Source of the DNA: Leptospirales bacterium
GTDB lineage: Bacteria; Spirochaetota; Leptospiria; Leptospirales; Leptonemataceae
Assembly: GCA_016788865.1 (NCBI GenBank)
Contig: JAEUSB010000069.1
Span: forward strand, 1-64,000
Length of the DNA: 64,000 bases
Direction: 5' to 3'
The translations under genes were made by a program, and so were the position numbers. Positions 24,283 through 31,805 of this stretch are shown here, piece by piece (position 1 is the first letter of the stretch; the number at the start of each line of letters is the position of its first letter). The notes below the pieces were generated by a model. That model saw only the letters and a program-made list of their open reading frames with translations, did no database searches and was not told the DNA's origin.

Positions 24283-26046
24283 GTGCGCCTTTCTATCACA
24301 GCCGCAAAGGTGGTCTCAATCGGGATTGGCCTTTATCTATTACTTTCCAGTCATCGGGCCGCGTTTGAGATAGGGCTGATCTGCGGAGCAATTGGTTTGA
24401 TTGCCTGCGTGAGTGCGTTCCTGCTGAATCAGTCCAGGCTTTATGCAACGTTAGTCGGTATTTCAATTCTGGCGATTGTTTGCGCTCTCTTGATAGTGCA
24501 GATTTCCAGGTTCGAGGATCCCGCGGACGCTCCAGAGCAATGGTTTTCCCTGACCGGAGCTGCCAGACCAATCTACAATCAAAGCCTGCTCGCTGAGCTC
24601 GAAATCCGTAGCAACATTTCTCCGGGGATTTACGTGGCGAATGGAACTATCCAGGGGCAGGCCTGGAAAAAGCGCAGGCAATGGTGGTTTGCGGAGGCGA
24701 ATCCCCCGATCAGAGAAAAGCAATTTCCTGTTCTGCTGCTTCTAAAAGGCACGGAGTATTTCCCGGGTTGCAGAATTCAGGCACGTGTGTACGGAAGAGG
24801 TGTTCCAGAACATCTCACGGACTCATCTTTTCACAAGTATGCACGGCGACAGGGCGCGACAAGTCTACTGAGGCTTTCACCCCGATATCACATTCTTTCT
24901 ACCACGTGTCCGGAGCCTGATCTTCGGATTCGTATCAAACGGCGCATTGCCGCGGTATTGAGTAGTCGCCTTACAGGCCGCGAACTTGACAGCGCCATGG
25001 GGTTTATCCTGGGGCAAGCGGGCTACATGGATCGGGACCTGAAGCAGCGAGCAACTGAACTTGGTATTTTGCACGTTTTTGCAGCCAGTGGTATGCACCT
25101 TGCAATTCTTTACGGCCTCCTGCTGATTCCAATGGCCTTCCTGCTTGGCAGGAAACATCCGGTTGCCGTCTGTGCTCCATTGCCGCTGTGTATTGCATAT
25201 TGCTGGCTTCTGGGTTTTCCGGTTTCATTGAGTCGCGCTCTAGTTTTTGTTTCGCTCTACGCGCTTTCCTGTGTGCTGAATCGTCGTTTAACGTCGAAGG
25301 AAACTATCCTGAATTCTGCAATCATCCTGATGGTATGGATGCCGCGGGAGTTCGCCACACTCTCAAGCGCGCTTTCTTTTGCCGCTGTGGCCGGGATTCT
25401 CTATTTTAGCGCGCCGGCTATTTCGATTGTTTCTGTCCGCATCAAGCTGTTAAGTTTTCTCTGGAAGCAGAGCGTCGTAACAATATGTGCAACTATTTGC
25501 ACGGCACCTATTCTGGTGCTGGCCCTGGGGAATCACTCCTTCATGGGGCCGTTGATAAATTTGCTGCTGGTGCCCCTGACCGATCTGGTGCTACCGCTCT
25601 TGTTTCTGGCGACAACCCTGGATCTATTTGGGTTTGGGGTAATTGCAAGCATTGTCTGGATTCCTGCCCGGGGTCTCACCAGCGCCTTTGTTGGCATTAC
25701 TGAATCCATTGCACCCTTGAGTTTGTTTTACAAATACGATTCGCCAATTGCATTGCCGGTCTGCACTGCCGTCCTTTTGCTCTGTCTGCTCGTTTGGGTT
25801 CGCCATTCTCCTGAGTTCTGTGGGCGAATGTTTCGTTTTGCGCGGGCCGCAACAGTTCTGTTGGCTTGTGTAATTGGCCCTCCGGGGGCTTTGCTTTCAA
25901 AGGCATTCCTGCCATTTGCGCCGGGATTTGCCGGACAGGCAAGCGATCGGTTCGAGAAGGAGCGCAAGCGCATGGGCGAGGATTTGCTTTCAATCATATC
26001 CCGTTCCCCCGACGATGACAGTCATGGAGAATCTGACGGCAGCTGA
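24283..26046 (+). CDS. ComEC/Rec2-family membrane protein without C-terminal metallo-hydrolase domain
   Basis: This is a 587-residue protein with N-terminal hydrophobic helices, an extracytoplasmic OB-like section (about 90-215) and a Competence domain of many helices (about 225-530). The conserved segment FAASGMHLAILYG (about residue 265) is a hallmark of ComEC, the channel that moves single-stranded DNA inward during transformation. Full-length ComEC proteins of about 750 residues end with a metallo-beta-lactamase-like domain; this one ends shortly after the helices with a polar tail, so it lacks that domain. It starts with GTG and its end overlaps the rsmA start by about 30 bases. Confidence 0.88.
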   Translation: MRLSITAAKVVSIGIGLYLLLSSHRAAFEIGLICGAIGLIACVSAFLLNQSRLYATLVGISILAIVCALLIVQISRFEDPADAPEQWFSLTGAARPIYNQSLLAELEIRSNISPGIYVANGTIQGQAWKKRRQWWFAEANPPIREKQFPVLLLLKGTEYFPGCRIQARVYGRGVPEHLTDSSFHKYARRQGATSLLRLSPRYHILSTTCPEPDLRIRIKRRIAAVLSSRLTGRELDSAMGFILGQAGYMDRDLKQRATELGILHVFAASGMHLAILYGLLLIPMAFLLGRKHPVAVCAPLPLCIAYCWLLGFPVSLSRALVFVSLYALSCVLNRRLTSKETILNSAIILMVWMPREFATLSSALSFAAVAGILYFSAPAISIVSVRIKLLSFLWKQSVVTICATICTAPILVLALGNHSFMGPLINLLLVPLTDLVLPLLFLATTLDLFGFGVIASIVWIPARGLTSAFVGITESIAPLSLFYKYDSPIALPVCTAVLLLCLLVWVRHSPEFCGRMFRFARAATVLLACVIGPPGALLSKAFLPFAPGFAGQASDRFEKERKRMGEDLLSIISRSPDDDSHGESDGS

Positions 26047-26863
26047 TGTGCGCCGCATCCTGTTTGAACAGAACGCAGCTCCGAGTAAACGTCGAGGCCA
26101 GAATTTCCTGATCGATCAAGGGCAGGTTCGCGTAATTGCCGCGGCCGTGCTTGCGCATCCAGCTGATCATTACGTGGAAATTGGTCCTGGGCTTGGGGCA
26201 CTCACACGTCATCTGTTTGCAGCCAATACCTTGATCCACGGTATCGAATTTGATCGCGCCTTTTGTCGCTACCTGCGCGAGGAATTCAAAACAAAAGACT
26301 CCTTTCATTTGATTGAAGGCGATGCACTCGAGGTGCTCGGCAGCTGGAAGGACCAGAAGCCCTTTGAGGGTTCAGTCTACCTCTGCGGCAATTTGCCATA
26401 TTCAATCAGCACAGATCTGCTCCGCTCGACGGCTCTGGTTCCCTGGATTCCGGGTGCGGTATTTCTGACGCAACTCGAGTTCGCCGATCGCATCACCACC
26501 TCCGAAAGCCTCAGTTCCTTTGCTGTCTATATGCGTAACTTTGGGTCCTGGAAACGGCTGGCGAAGGTGAAACGGGGAGCGTTTTTTCCTGCTCCTTCCG
26601 TAGACTCGGCTGTGATAGAATTCGCACGGTCTGCGCTGCAGTGCGAAAGCGAGGTTCTCGAAAAGGTATTGCGATCGTCGTTTCAATCCAGGCGCAAGAA
26701 GCTCAGCAATTCCTGGCGACTGGCTTCAGAGGCACAGGGCCTCGAGCTTGAACAAATGCTGAACGCGGCGGAAGAATGCTCCATAGACACCGACCTTCGG
26801 GCCGAGGAGATACCTGATACCAAGTACTACGAACTAACCAGGGCTATCAGTCGTTTGGCTTAG
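26015..26863 (+). CDS. rsmA: 16S rRNA (adenine(1518)-N6/adenine(1519)-N6)-dimethyltransferase
   Basis: This 282-residue KsgA-type enzyme dimethylates two adjacent adenines near the 3-prime end of 16S rRNA, using S-adenosylmethionine. Motifs are RRGQNFLID near the N-terminus, the SAM-binding YVEIGPGLGALTRHL, an acidic HGIEFDRAF, and the catalytic GNLPYSIST. A basic C-terminal domain follows (SSFQSRRKKLSNSW). The start is at 26015 or 26024, both inside the end of the ComEC-like gene; upstream extension to 25874 would be non-homologous. It converges with the thioesterase gene and overlaps it by 17 bases. Confidence 0.94.
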   Translation: MTVMENLTAADVRRILFEQNAAPSKRRGQNFLIDQGQVRVIAAAVLAHPADHYVEIGPGLGALTRHLFAANTLIHGIEFDRAFCRYLREEFKTKDSFHLIEGDALEVLGSWKDQKPFEGSVYLCGNLPYSISTDLLRSTALVPWIPGAVFLTQLEFADRITTSESLSSFAVYMRNFGSWKRLAKVKRGAFFPAPSVDSAVIEFARSALQCESEVLEKVLRSSFQSRRKKLSNSWRLASEAQGLELEQMLNAAEECSIDTDLRAEEIPDTKYYELTRAISRLA

Positions 26864-27287
26864 ATTCGGGCTTAGATTCGCGCCCTTTGCGTTCCATGTG
26901 CTGGGCGTACTGCGTGCTTTCGAAATATGGATACGGACGATTGTTCATGAGACAAACAAAAGTGACTTTGCATCGAATTGTTTCAAGCTGCATGCCATTG
27001 AGCGGAGCATGAACGGATGCGATGCTTTCGACTGTGATTGATGATTTCCCGATTCTCAAAATCTTGCAAGAAATGACGACGTTGTCTCCTCGTCTTGCTG
27101 GTGCCTTAAAGTTGACATCATCCATGCTGACAGTGACAAAATCTGCAAAACCAATCTGATCCATCACATACAGCGCGGACGCTTCATCAATCCAGGCGAG
27201 CATGTTCCCGCCAAACAGGTTTCCGAATGCGTTTAGATCTTTCTCCATGACGAGATGGCGAGTTACAATTGAAAATTCAGATTCCAC
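26847..27287 (-). CDS. Acyl-CoA thioesterase, hotdog fold (YciA-like)
   Basis: This 146-residue protein of the hotdog superfamily should hydrolyse acyl-CoA thioesters. The segment LNAFGNLFGGNMLAWIDEAS matches the active-site region of YciA/BFIT-type thioesterases (N-x-x-G-x-x-FGG with the catalytic Asp in IDEA). The strand VTVSMDDVNFKAPARRGD also fits. The start is GTG. It probably forms oligomers in the cytoplasm. The 3-prime end overlaps the convergent rsmA gene. Substrate chain length cannot be told. Confidence 0.88.
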   Translation of the reverse strand: MESEFSIVTRHLVMEKDLNAFGNLFGGNMLAWIDEASALYVMDQIGFADFVTVSMDDVNFKAPARRGDNVVISCKILRIGKSSITVESIASVHAPLNGMQLETIRCKVTFVCLMNNRPYPYFESTQYAQHMERKGRESKPESKPND

Positions 27288-27359
27288 GATTCATCGCGCG
27301 CCAGTGGATGCTCCTGTCACCTGAAAAATGCGGTGGTCCCCGCTGAGGTCTCAAAGTGG

Positions 27360-28175
27360 CTAGAAATGAAATTTCTTGATGTTGCAGCCAAGCGCCGCAA
27401 CTGGAGGCCTGCCCAGGCAAATCTGAAAGTGTCCGTTGGTTTTTTCAAATTCTTCAAATTTCTTCACCGTGTGGCGAATCGCATACTCGGCTGCAAGGCG
27501 GTGAAAGTCCATCCCGCCGCCAAGTGGGACAAGCGTAGCACCGCGGATGCTACGGCGTGTATCCTTGTTCAGGCATCCGTGCGTAGCGCCAGGAATAAAA
27601 TGGCTCCAATTGCTTTCTGGCGTCAATAAGCAGAGAAATCCTAGCTCCGGATTCAAGTTCAGCGGATCCGGATAGATTCCGGTCTGCAAATCATGCGGGG
27701 GAGGGACATCTTTGAAGTCTTCTATTGGTGCCAGAATCATGCTGATGCTCATGATCTCTACCCAGTTGCTGTGGGAATAGAAATCCTGTATAATATGCAG
27801 CGCCTGGCCCATGCGTTGCAAACCCTCGACACTGGAAGCTGAATTTCTGGCTTCTAAAGTAAGCTCGTCAAGTTTATAGGAACAACCTGCTATGTTATTG
27901 TTGTCGCAGTGGTACATATCCTGACCTGAATGATATGAACTGTCACTCACGACTGTTGACTGAACGATTAGCTCCTGGCATATAGGACTTACAAACACAC
28001 CGCGCTCTTGCATGTAGCGATCCAGGGCCAGTTGCGTGATTACGGTATGATCGTACGGACCGGAGCCACCAAATGCCTGCACGGGCTGCTGGCTATGTGC
28101 GGTTAAGAACAAAAGTACAACAGTCCCGCGTATGATCCATGCCCTGTTACGGCTTAGCTGTGGGAATCGGGTCAT
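27360..28175 (-). CDS. Secreted Het-C-like protein
   Basis: This is a 271-residue protein with a signal peptide (RGTVVLLFLTAHSQQPVQA). After it comes FGGSGPYDHTVITQLAL, and near residue 125 GQALHIIQDFYSHSNWVE, which matches the conserved core of Het-C domain proteins and resembles helical zinc-dependent phospholipase C-like folds in which His and Asp bind metal. A likely metal set is His of the PYDHT region, His of ALH, Asp of QDF and His of SHSNW. Six or more cysteines in the mature part could form disulfides. It would act in the periplasm or outside the cell. The substrate or target is unknown. Confidence 0.65.
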   Translation of the reverse strand: MTRFPQLSRNRAWIIRGTVVLLFLTAHSQQPVQAFGGSGPYDHTVITQLALDRYMQERGVFVSPICQELIVQSTVVSDSSYHSGQDMYHCDNNNIAGCSYKLDELTLEARNSASSVEGLQRMGQALHIIQDFYSHSNWVEIMSISMILAPIEDFKDVPPPHDLQTGIYPDPLNLNPELGFLCLLTPESNWSHFIPGATHGCLNKDTRRSIRGATLVPLGGGMDFHRLAAEYAIRHTVKKFEEFEKTNGHFQICLGRPPVAALGCNIKKFHF

Positions 28176-28217
28176 CTGTAAATGAAATCCATTCAGGTTT
28201 AGATCGTCGGCGATTTT

Positions 28218-28646
28218 TCAGCGCACAGGGTGATCGGTTACATCGCTGGTAGATAGTCCCATGCGGGCAAGCAGAATGTGAAGGTATTCGCGATCACGCA
28301 GCCCCGGATGAGGCAGGGTTAGCTTTGAATCGTTTCGAACTTCTTGCTCATAAGCCAGTATGTCGATGTCAATCTCGCGGGGACCGTAGCGAACGGTGGC
28401 CTGGCGACCCAGGATCGACTCAGTCCGTTTTGCAAAATCAAGGAGCTCCATCGCAGAGAGGGATGTTTCGATCTTGAGGACTGCATTCAAGAAGTCCGGT
28501 TGGTCTGCTAGAAGGACCGGTTTCGTTTCCATGTTTCCGGAATCCATTAGAATCGAAATTCCAGCACCCCGGATACGGTTCCGCGCTTCATCCAGAAATC
28601 CAGCTCTATCCCCGAGGTTTGAGCCCAGTGCCAGGAAAGCAATCAT
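28218..28646 (-). CDS. folK: 2-amino-4-hydroxy-6-hydroxymethyldihydropteridine pyrophosphokinase
   Basis: This 142-residue enzyme transfers pyrophosphate from ATP to hydroxymethyl-dihydropterin in folate synthesis. Motifs are FLALGSNLGDR at the N-terminus, QPDFLNAVLKIET in the middle, and GPREIDIDILAY with the paired Mg-binding aspartates. LPHPGLRDREY is also characteristic. The start at 28646 (MIAFLALGSN) is the homologous one and has AGGAG just upstream; the frame runs further to 28784 but through non-homologous, palindrome-rich DNA. No other folate gene is adjacent. Confidence 0.93.
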   Translation of the reverse strand: MIAFLALGSNLGDRAGFLDEARNRIRGAGISILMDSGNMETKPVLLADQPDFLNAVLKIETSLSAMELLDFAKRTESILGRQATVRYGPREIDIDILAYEQEVRNDSKLTLPHPGLRDREYLHILLARMGLSTSDVTDHPVR

Positions 28647-29024
28647 GGCTCCTGCGGCCTCCGCGAGCTTGAGCCCGGAAAGCCAGTTGCGTGCATCGCC
28701 CTTCCGTCGCTCTCGGACATCCATGTCCTTCGCGACGCCTGTCCATCCATGGACAATGGCCCGCTTTTCGCGGACGACCGACACGAGGTCGGAAGTGCCG
28801 ACGAAGACAGGACGTCGAGAGTCGGCCGCTCGGGGCGCGTTGAATCGCTCGATGCTCGCAATCTATCTTTCCGGATAGATCCGCGCCGACCTTGTCGCAT
28901 GCGGTTTTCTGAAACAGAAACTAGTGCGCTGGCCGAGGAGTGCATCATGCTCCGCAATGGACCTGAGCTGACAACGACTGCCTTCCTTACGCACGCCAAT
29001 ATGAGGAAATATTTCATGGATCAA
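28647..29024. repeat. Gene-free gap packed with short inverted repeats (REP-like)
   Basis: No convincing gene lies here; open frames on both strands have low-complexity, unlikely translations. Instead there is a run of short inverted repeats: CGTCGC...GCGACG (28705-28737) enclosing GGACAT-CC-ATGTCC (28715-28728); GTCCAT-CC-ATGGAC (28741-28754); CCGC-TTTTC-GCGG (28761-28773); CCGAC-ACGAG-GTCGG (28778-28792); ATCTATC-TTTCCG-GATAGAT (28861-28880); and TTTCTG-AAA-CAGAAA (28906-28920). These could be REP-type palindromic units, a structured leader of folK (minus strand), or remnants of a mobile element. The trailing CGCGACGC after the first hairpin recurs after the hairpin at 3973-3995. Confidence 0.5.
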
Positions 29025-29876
29025 CTAAAGTGCATGCGTGAGTCTGTGGTCCGGTGAGTCCAGGAAGACTTCTCGGCACATTTCACGCAGCCGGGACGTT
29101 ACACGACCTTGTGCTATCTCTTTGAACGAATCCATTGGATCGTTTGAAGTAATAATTGTCAGACGATTGTAATCGTACCTGGAATCAATGATGTCGTAGA
29201 TGAGCTGGCTTTCAAATCCTGTCATGGCTTTGACACCGAGGTCATCGATCACCAGAACTGGAATTTCTGCCAGTTCCTCCTCGATGCGTCGCCCTTCGCC
29301 GTAGAGTTCTGAGTTTGTGTTGAAGGTGCTTTTTACCTTGCTGAGCACATCCCGGTGGACCTTGGCAAAAAGGGCGGGTTTTCTATAGAGACGAATGATT
29401 TCGTTCAGGACCATGCAGGCCAGGTGCGTTTTGCCCGAGCCGGGAGGTCCGTGCAGGAAGAGGCCATACGCATCGCCCTTGCCGAACGAGCTGATGGTGC
29501 CCATTGCATTGTCCAGCGCCATGAGGGTTGACTCGTCTCCCTTCTGTTCGGCCTGGTCCATGGCTGGCCCCAGGTAGTTGCCCATGTATCTGGGCGGGAT
29601 TCGGGCTGCCTCTGTCAAGCGTCGGATGCGCTCAATGGCATGCCGGGCTGGTTTGGCCGGGCAGGGAACGATGCAATTCCGGGTCTCGTCGTAGTACTCG
29701 TAGGGTGGTTCCGGCGCCTTTACCCGGCTGGCCAGGCACTTGCAGAGCTCAAAATCGCCGGTTTTACGGCCCCCACCCTGGGGATCAAAGACCAACCCCA
29801 GACCCCGACAGGTGGGGCAGGCCGGATCTGAGAGCTTGATGGCATACATTTCCAGCCGATCGGCTACGGTAGACAT
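29025..29876 (-). CDS. DnaC/DnaI-like AAA+ ATPase with N-terminal cysteine cluster
   Basis: This is a 283-residue P-loop ATPase. Walker A is HGPPGSGKTH, Walker B is VLVIDDLGV, sensor 1 is TIITSNDP and the arginine-rich TSRLREMC follows, all as in the DnaC/DnaI/IstB group of helicase loaders. The N-terminal region has CPTC, CKC and two later cysteines (CIVPC), a likely zinc-binding module like that of DnaI. It is probably the helicase loader, but it could be an accessory ATPase; no transposase gene is adjacent, so IstB is unlikely. The start was taken at the ATG (29876); a TTG at 29900 is possible. A GGTCA-AAA-TGACC inverted repeat lies at 29883-29895. Confidence 0.8.
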   Translation of the reverse strand: MSTVADRLEMYAIKLSDPACPTCRGLGLVFDPQGGGRKTGDFELCKCLASRVKAPEPPYEYYDETRNCIVPCPAKPARHAIERIRRLTEAARIPPRYMGNYLGPAMDQAEQKGDESTLMALDNAMGTISSFGKGDAYGLFLHGPPGSGKTHLACMVLNEIIRLYRKPALFAKVHRDVLSKVKSTFNTNSELYGEGRRIEEELAEIPVLVIDDLGVKAMTGFESQLIYDIIDSRYDYNRLTIITSNDPMDSFKEIAQGRVTSRLREMCREVFLDSPDHRLTHAL

Positions 29877-29950
29877 TCCAATGGTCAAAATGACCCCCAA
29901 AAATTGCTAAATCGCTGAATAATTTCCGCGTTACAGTTGATTCATCAGCT

Positions 29951-29984
29951 GGGTTGCCCGATAGGTTACATGATCGGGAAACCC
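29951..29984. promoter_or_regulatory. Long inverted repeat upstream of fcpA
   Basis: GGGTTGCCCGAT (29951-29962) pairs with ATCGGGAAACCC (29973-29984), 12 positions with one mismatch, around a 10-base loop. It ends 29 bases before the fcpA start codon. It may be an operator overlapping the promoter (a TATATT at 29993-29998 could be a -10 box) or a leader hairpin that protects the mRNA. Which it is depends on the transcription start, which cannot be read from sequence. Confidence 0.5.
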
Positions 29985-30013
29985 GAGATTCCTATATTCA
30001 TGAAGGTGCGACC

Positions 30014-30961
30014 ATGACAAAGAGAATTTTAGTAATTCTTTGTATCCTGGCTCTGCCAGTTGCCCTGTTTTCACAGGCTCAACCGGCCGGCCAACCAACA
30101 GCTCAGCCAACGGCTCAACCGGCGGCGACTGACAACGAGCCAGCAAACCTGGCCAATCCAACTCCTTACGAGCCAACCCCAGGGGAACTCGTCACTGAGG
30201 AAATCAACGAAGCAGAGTTAAGCCCGGAGCAACGTGAAGTTCGCGACCGTAACCTGCGCGCTGAAGAAATCTGGAAGAACGCAGACTACCGCGACTACAA
30301 CCGCGCGTTTGCTGAACTGCACCAGCTTTCAAAAGCATTCGCTAACAACAAATACAGACTGGCACTGTCTTCCTATCAGTCCGGTGTAAACACCATCATC
30401 AAAATGCGTGATGAAGTGGAACTTTACCGGAAAGAATCAGCTGAGACCAAACGTCTTAATGAAAAATGGTACTGGCAGATTGTGGATCGTAAAGCTAAAG
30501 AAGAGCGTGTTCTCTCAAACATGAGACGTACTGCTAAACTGGAAGCTGTTACATACTTCACAAGAGCGATCAACCACCTGGACGAAATCAAGAACCCTGA
30601 CCTTCGTGAGAAGCCAGCGTTCAAGAAGCTCCTGGCTGCTGTTTACCGCAACTGGATCATGTATCAATTCGATCTTGGCAACCTGCCACAGACTATCCCA
30701 ATTCTCGAACTCTACATCGAAATCGATCAGAACGAGAAAGAATACCCTGCTCACAAATACCTTGCGCAAGCATACTCCTTCCAGGAGAACATGATCCGCA
30801 AATACGGTGTGGGCACAGAAGATCAGATGTTCCGCTTCCGTTACAAGAAGAACGTTCACCTGCTCCGCGCTACCGAACTGAAGTATGGTAAGGAATCTGC
30901 AGAGTATAAGCATGTAGTGAATCTTGTAAACAGAGACGAGATCATCTCGGTTCAACCCTGA
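30014..30961 (+). CDS. fcpA: Flagellar-coiling protein A (FcpA), flagellar sheath component
   Basis: This is a 315-residue exported protein. The signal peptide (about 1-20) is followed by a Gln/Pro/Ala-rich linker with [11 protein letters not shown], then an almost wholly helical domain. Segments such as [64 protein letters not shown] and [14 protein letters not shown] match my memory of Leptospira FcpA, which coats the periplasmic flagellum and gives it the coiled shape needed for translational motility. The start at 30014 has AAGGTG upstream and begins the signal peptide. Codon choice is strikingly uniform compared with its neighbours, as expected for an abundant protein. It is flanked by an upstream inverted repeat and a strong terminator, so it is probably monocistronic. 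Confidence 0.82.
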   Translation: MTKRILVILCILALPVALFSQAQPAGQPTAQPTAQPAATDNEPANLANPTPYEPTPGELVTEEINEAELSPEQREVRDRNLRAEEIWKNADYRDYNRAFAELHQLSKAFANNKYRLALSSYQSGVNTIIKMRDEVELYRKESAETKRLNEKWYWQIVDRKAKEERVLSNMRRTAKLEAVTYFTRAINHLDEIKNPDLREKPAFKKLLAAVYRNWIMYQFDLGNLPQTIPILELYIEIDQNEKEYPAHKYLAQAYSFQENMIRKYGVGTEDQMFRFRYKKNVHLLRATELKYGKESAEYKHVVNLVNRDEIISVQP

Positions 30962-30984
30962 TCAATAGAGCACCTCTTGAATGT

Positions 30985-31015
30985 AAAACCCGGCAGCGAT
31001 GCCGGGTTTTTTGTT
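30985..31015 (+). terminator. Strong intrinsic terminator of fcpA
   Basis: AAAACCCGGC (30985-30994) and GCCGGGTTTT (31001-31010) form a perfect 10-base stem around AGCGAT, followed by more T (TTTTTTG). It lies 24 bases after the fcpA stop codon. This is the clearest intrinsic terminator in the window and supports fcpA as an independent, highly transcribed unit. Confidence 0.93.
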
Positions 31016-31274
31016 TCTGCCAAACCTCGGCCCGATCCCCAATCTCCAAGCACCTAACAACTACTCGCTTCCATGAATCACATAGAACAGAACTGCGACA
31101 ATTCCCACAGCTCTGGCAAAGGCGCCTGACGTTAGAGATACATTTTGCAAGACTCAATGTCCTCTCCACCGCCGCTATGTCAAACGAGAAAGATAGCTTT
31201 TTTCCCACGGCTCTTACCCCAGGGATGTTTTCCGATCATAATCTGTTTGACGACAATCCTACAAGAAGATCGTA
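31016..31274. other. Gap between fcpA terminator and the SRPBCC gene
   Basis: No gene was recognised in these 259 bases; together with the fcpA 3-prime tail the gene-free stretch is 313 bases. A possible -35 (TTGACG, 31247-31252) precedes the SRPBCC gene, but no good -10 box was found. Sequences CACCTAACAAC (near 31049) and GACGTTAGAG (near 31129) superficially resemble integron core sites but do not form an attC fold. Confidence 0.4.
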
Positions 31275-31280
31275 TTGGGT

Positions 31281-31805
31281 ATGAAAATGGTCGGACTTGT
31301 GCTCGGAATAGTCATTGGGATATTTATTATCGCGATCCTAGGCCTCTATCTGTACGGCCGGTCGCTTCCAGCTGATCACACAGCATCCGTATCGCGAGAG
31401 TATCCTGTCTCCAGGTCCCTCGTCTGGAAACTGATTACAACCTACCCAGAAATACCAACCTGGTGGCCGGACGTTAAGTCCATTGAGACTGAAACCAGGC
31501 CAGACGGGACCGTTGTCTCCTGGAACCTGGATTCGCATGGGAACCGCATTCCGTTCATCACTGCTGAAGAAATTTTCGAGAAGAAGCTGGTTCGAAAAAT
31601 CGCAAGCGATGATCTACCGTTTGGAGGAACCTGGACTTTTGAACTGGAAAGTACCGGACCATCGCAAACACGGTTGTCAATTCGCGAAGATGGATTTGTG
31701 AAACCACCCTTGTTCCGAGCAATGGGTCAATTGTTCATTGGCCAGGATACAACGCTGAAGAGCTTTGCAAGTGCCCTGGCTACCAAAACCGCAGCTATTC
31801 GGTAG
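31281..31805 (+). CDS. SRPBCC (START/polyketide-cyclase-like) protein with N-terminal membrane anchor
   Basis: This is a 174-residue protein. A single transmembrane helix (VGLVLGIVIGIFIIAILGLYLYG) is followed by a helix-grip domain of about 145 residues. Typical features are VSREYPVSRSLVWKLITTYPEIPTWWPDV at its start (part of the ligand-pocket helix), and WTFELES and LSIREDGF strands later. SRPBCC proteins bind or transport hydrophobic ligands. It is probably held in the inner membrane facing the periplasm or cytoplasm. The start is ATG at 31281; a TTG two codons upstream (31275) is spaced slightly better from AAGAAG. The C-terminus overlaps the convergent gene by 11 bases. Confidence 0.78.
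   Translation: MKMVGLVLGIVIGIFIIAILGLYLYGRSLPADHTASVSREYPVSRSLVWKLITTYPEIPTWWPDVKSIETETRPDGTVVSWNLDSHGNRIPFITAEEIFEKKLVRKIASDDLPFGGTWTFELESTGPSQTRLSIREDGFVKPPLFRAMGQLFIGQDTTLKSFASALATKTAAIR

Noticed and set aside
28643-29057. Open frames of 124 (minus) and 102 (plus) codons in the folK-upstream gap
   Set aside because: Ser/Arg-rich, low-complexity translations with palindromes inside; neither has a ribosome site or recognisable motif.
29025-29876. DnaC-like ATPase considered as IstB of an insertion sequence
   Set aside because: No IstA-type transposase, terminal inverted repeats or target duplication were found nearby, and the N-terminal cysteine cluster fits a helicase loader better.
31047-31137. 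CACCTAAC ... GACGTTAGAG resembling integron attC ends
   Set aside because: The left and right arms do not fold into the L/R box pairs of an attC site, no integrase or cassette array is nearby, and flanking genes have mixed strands.
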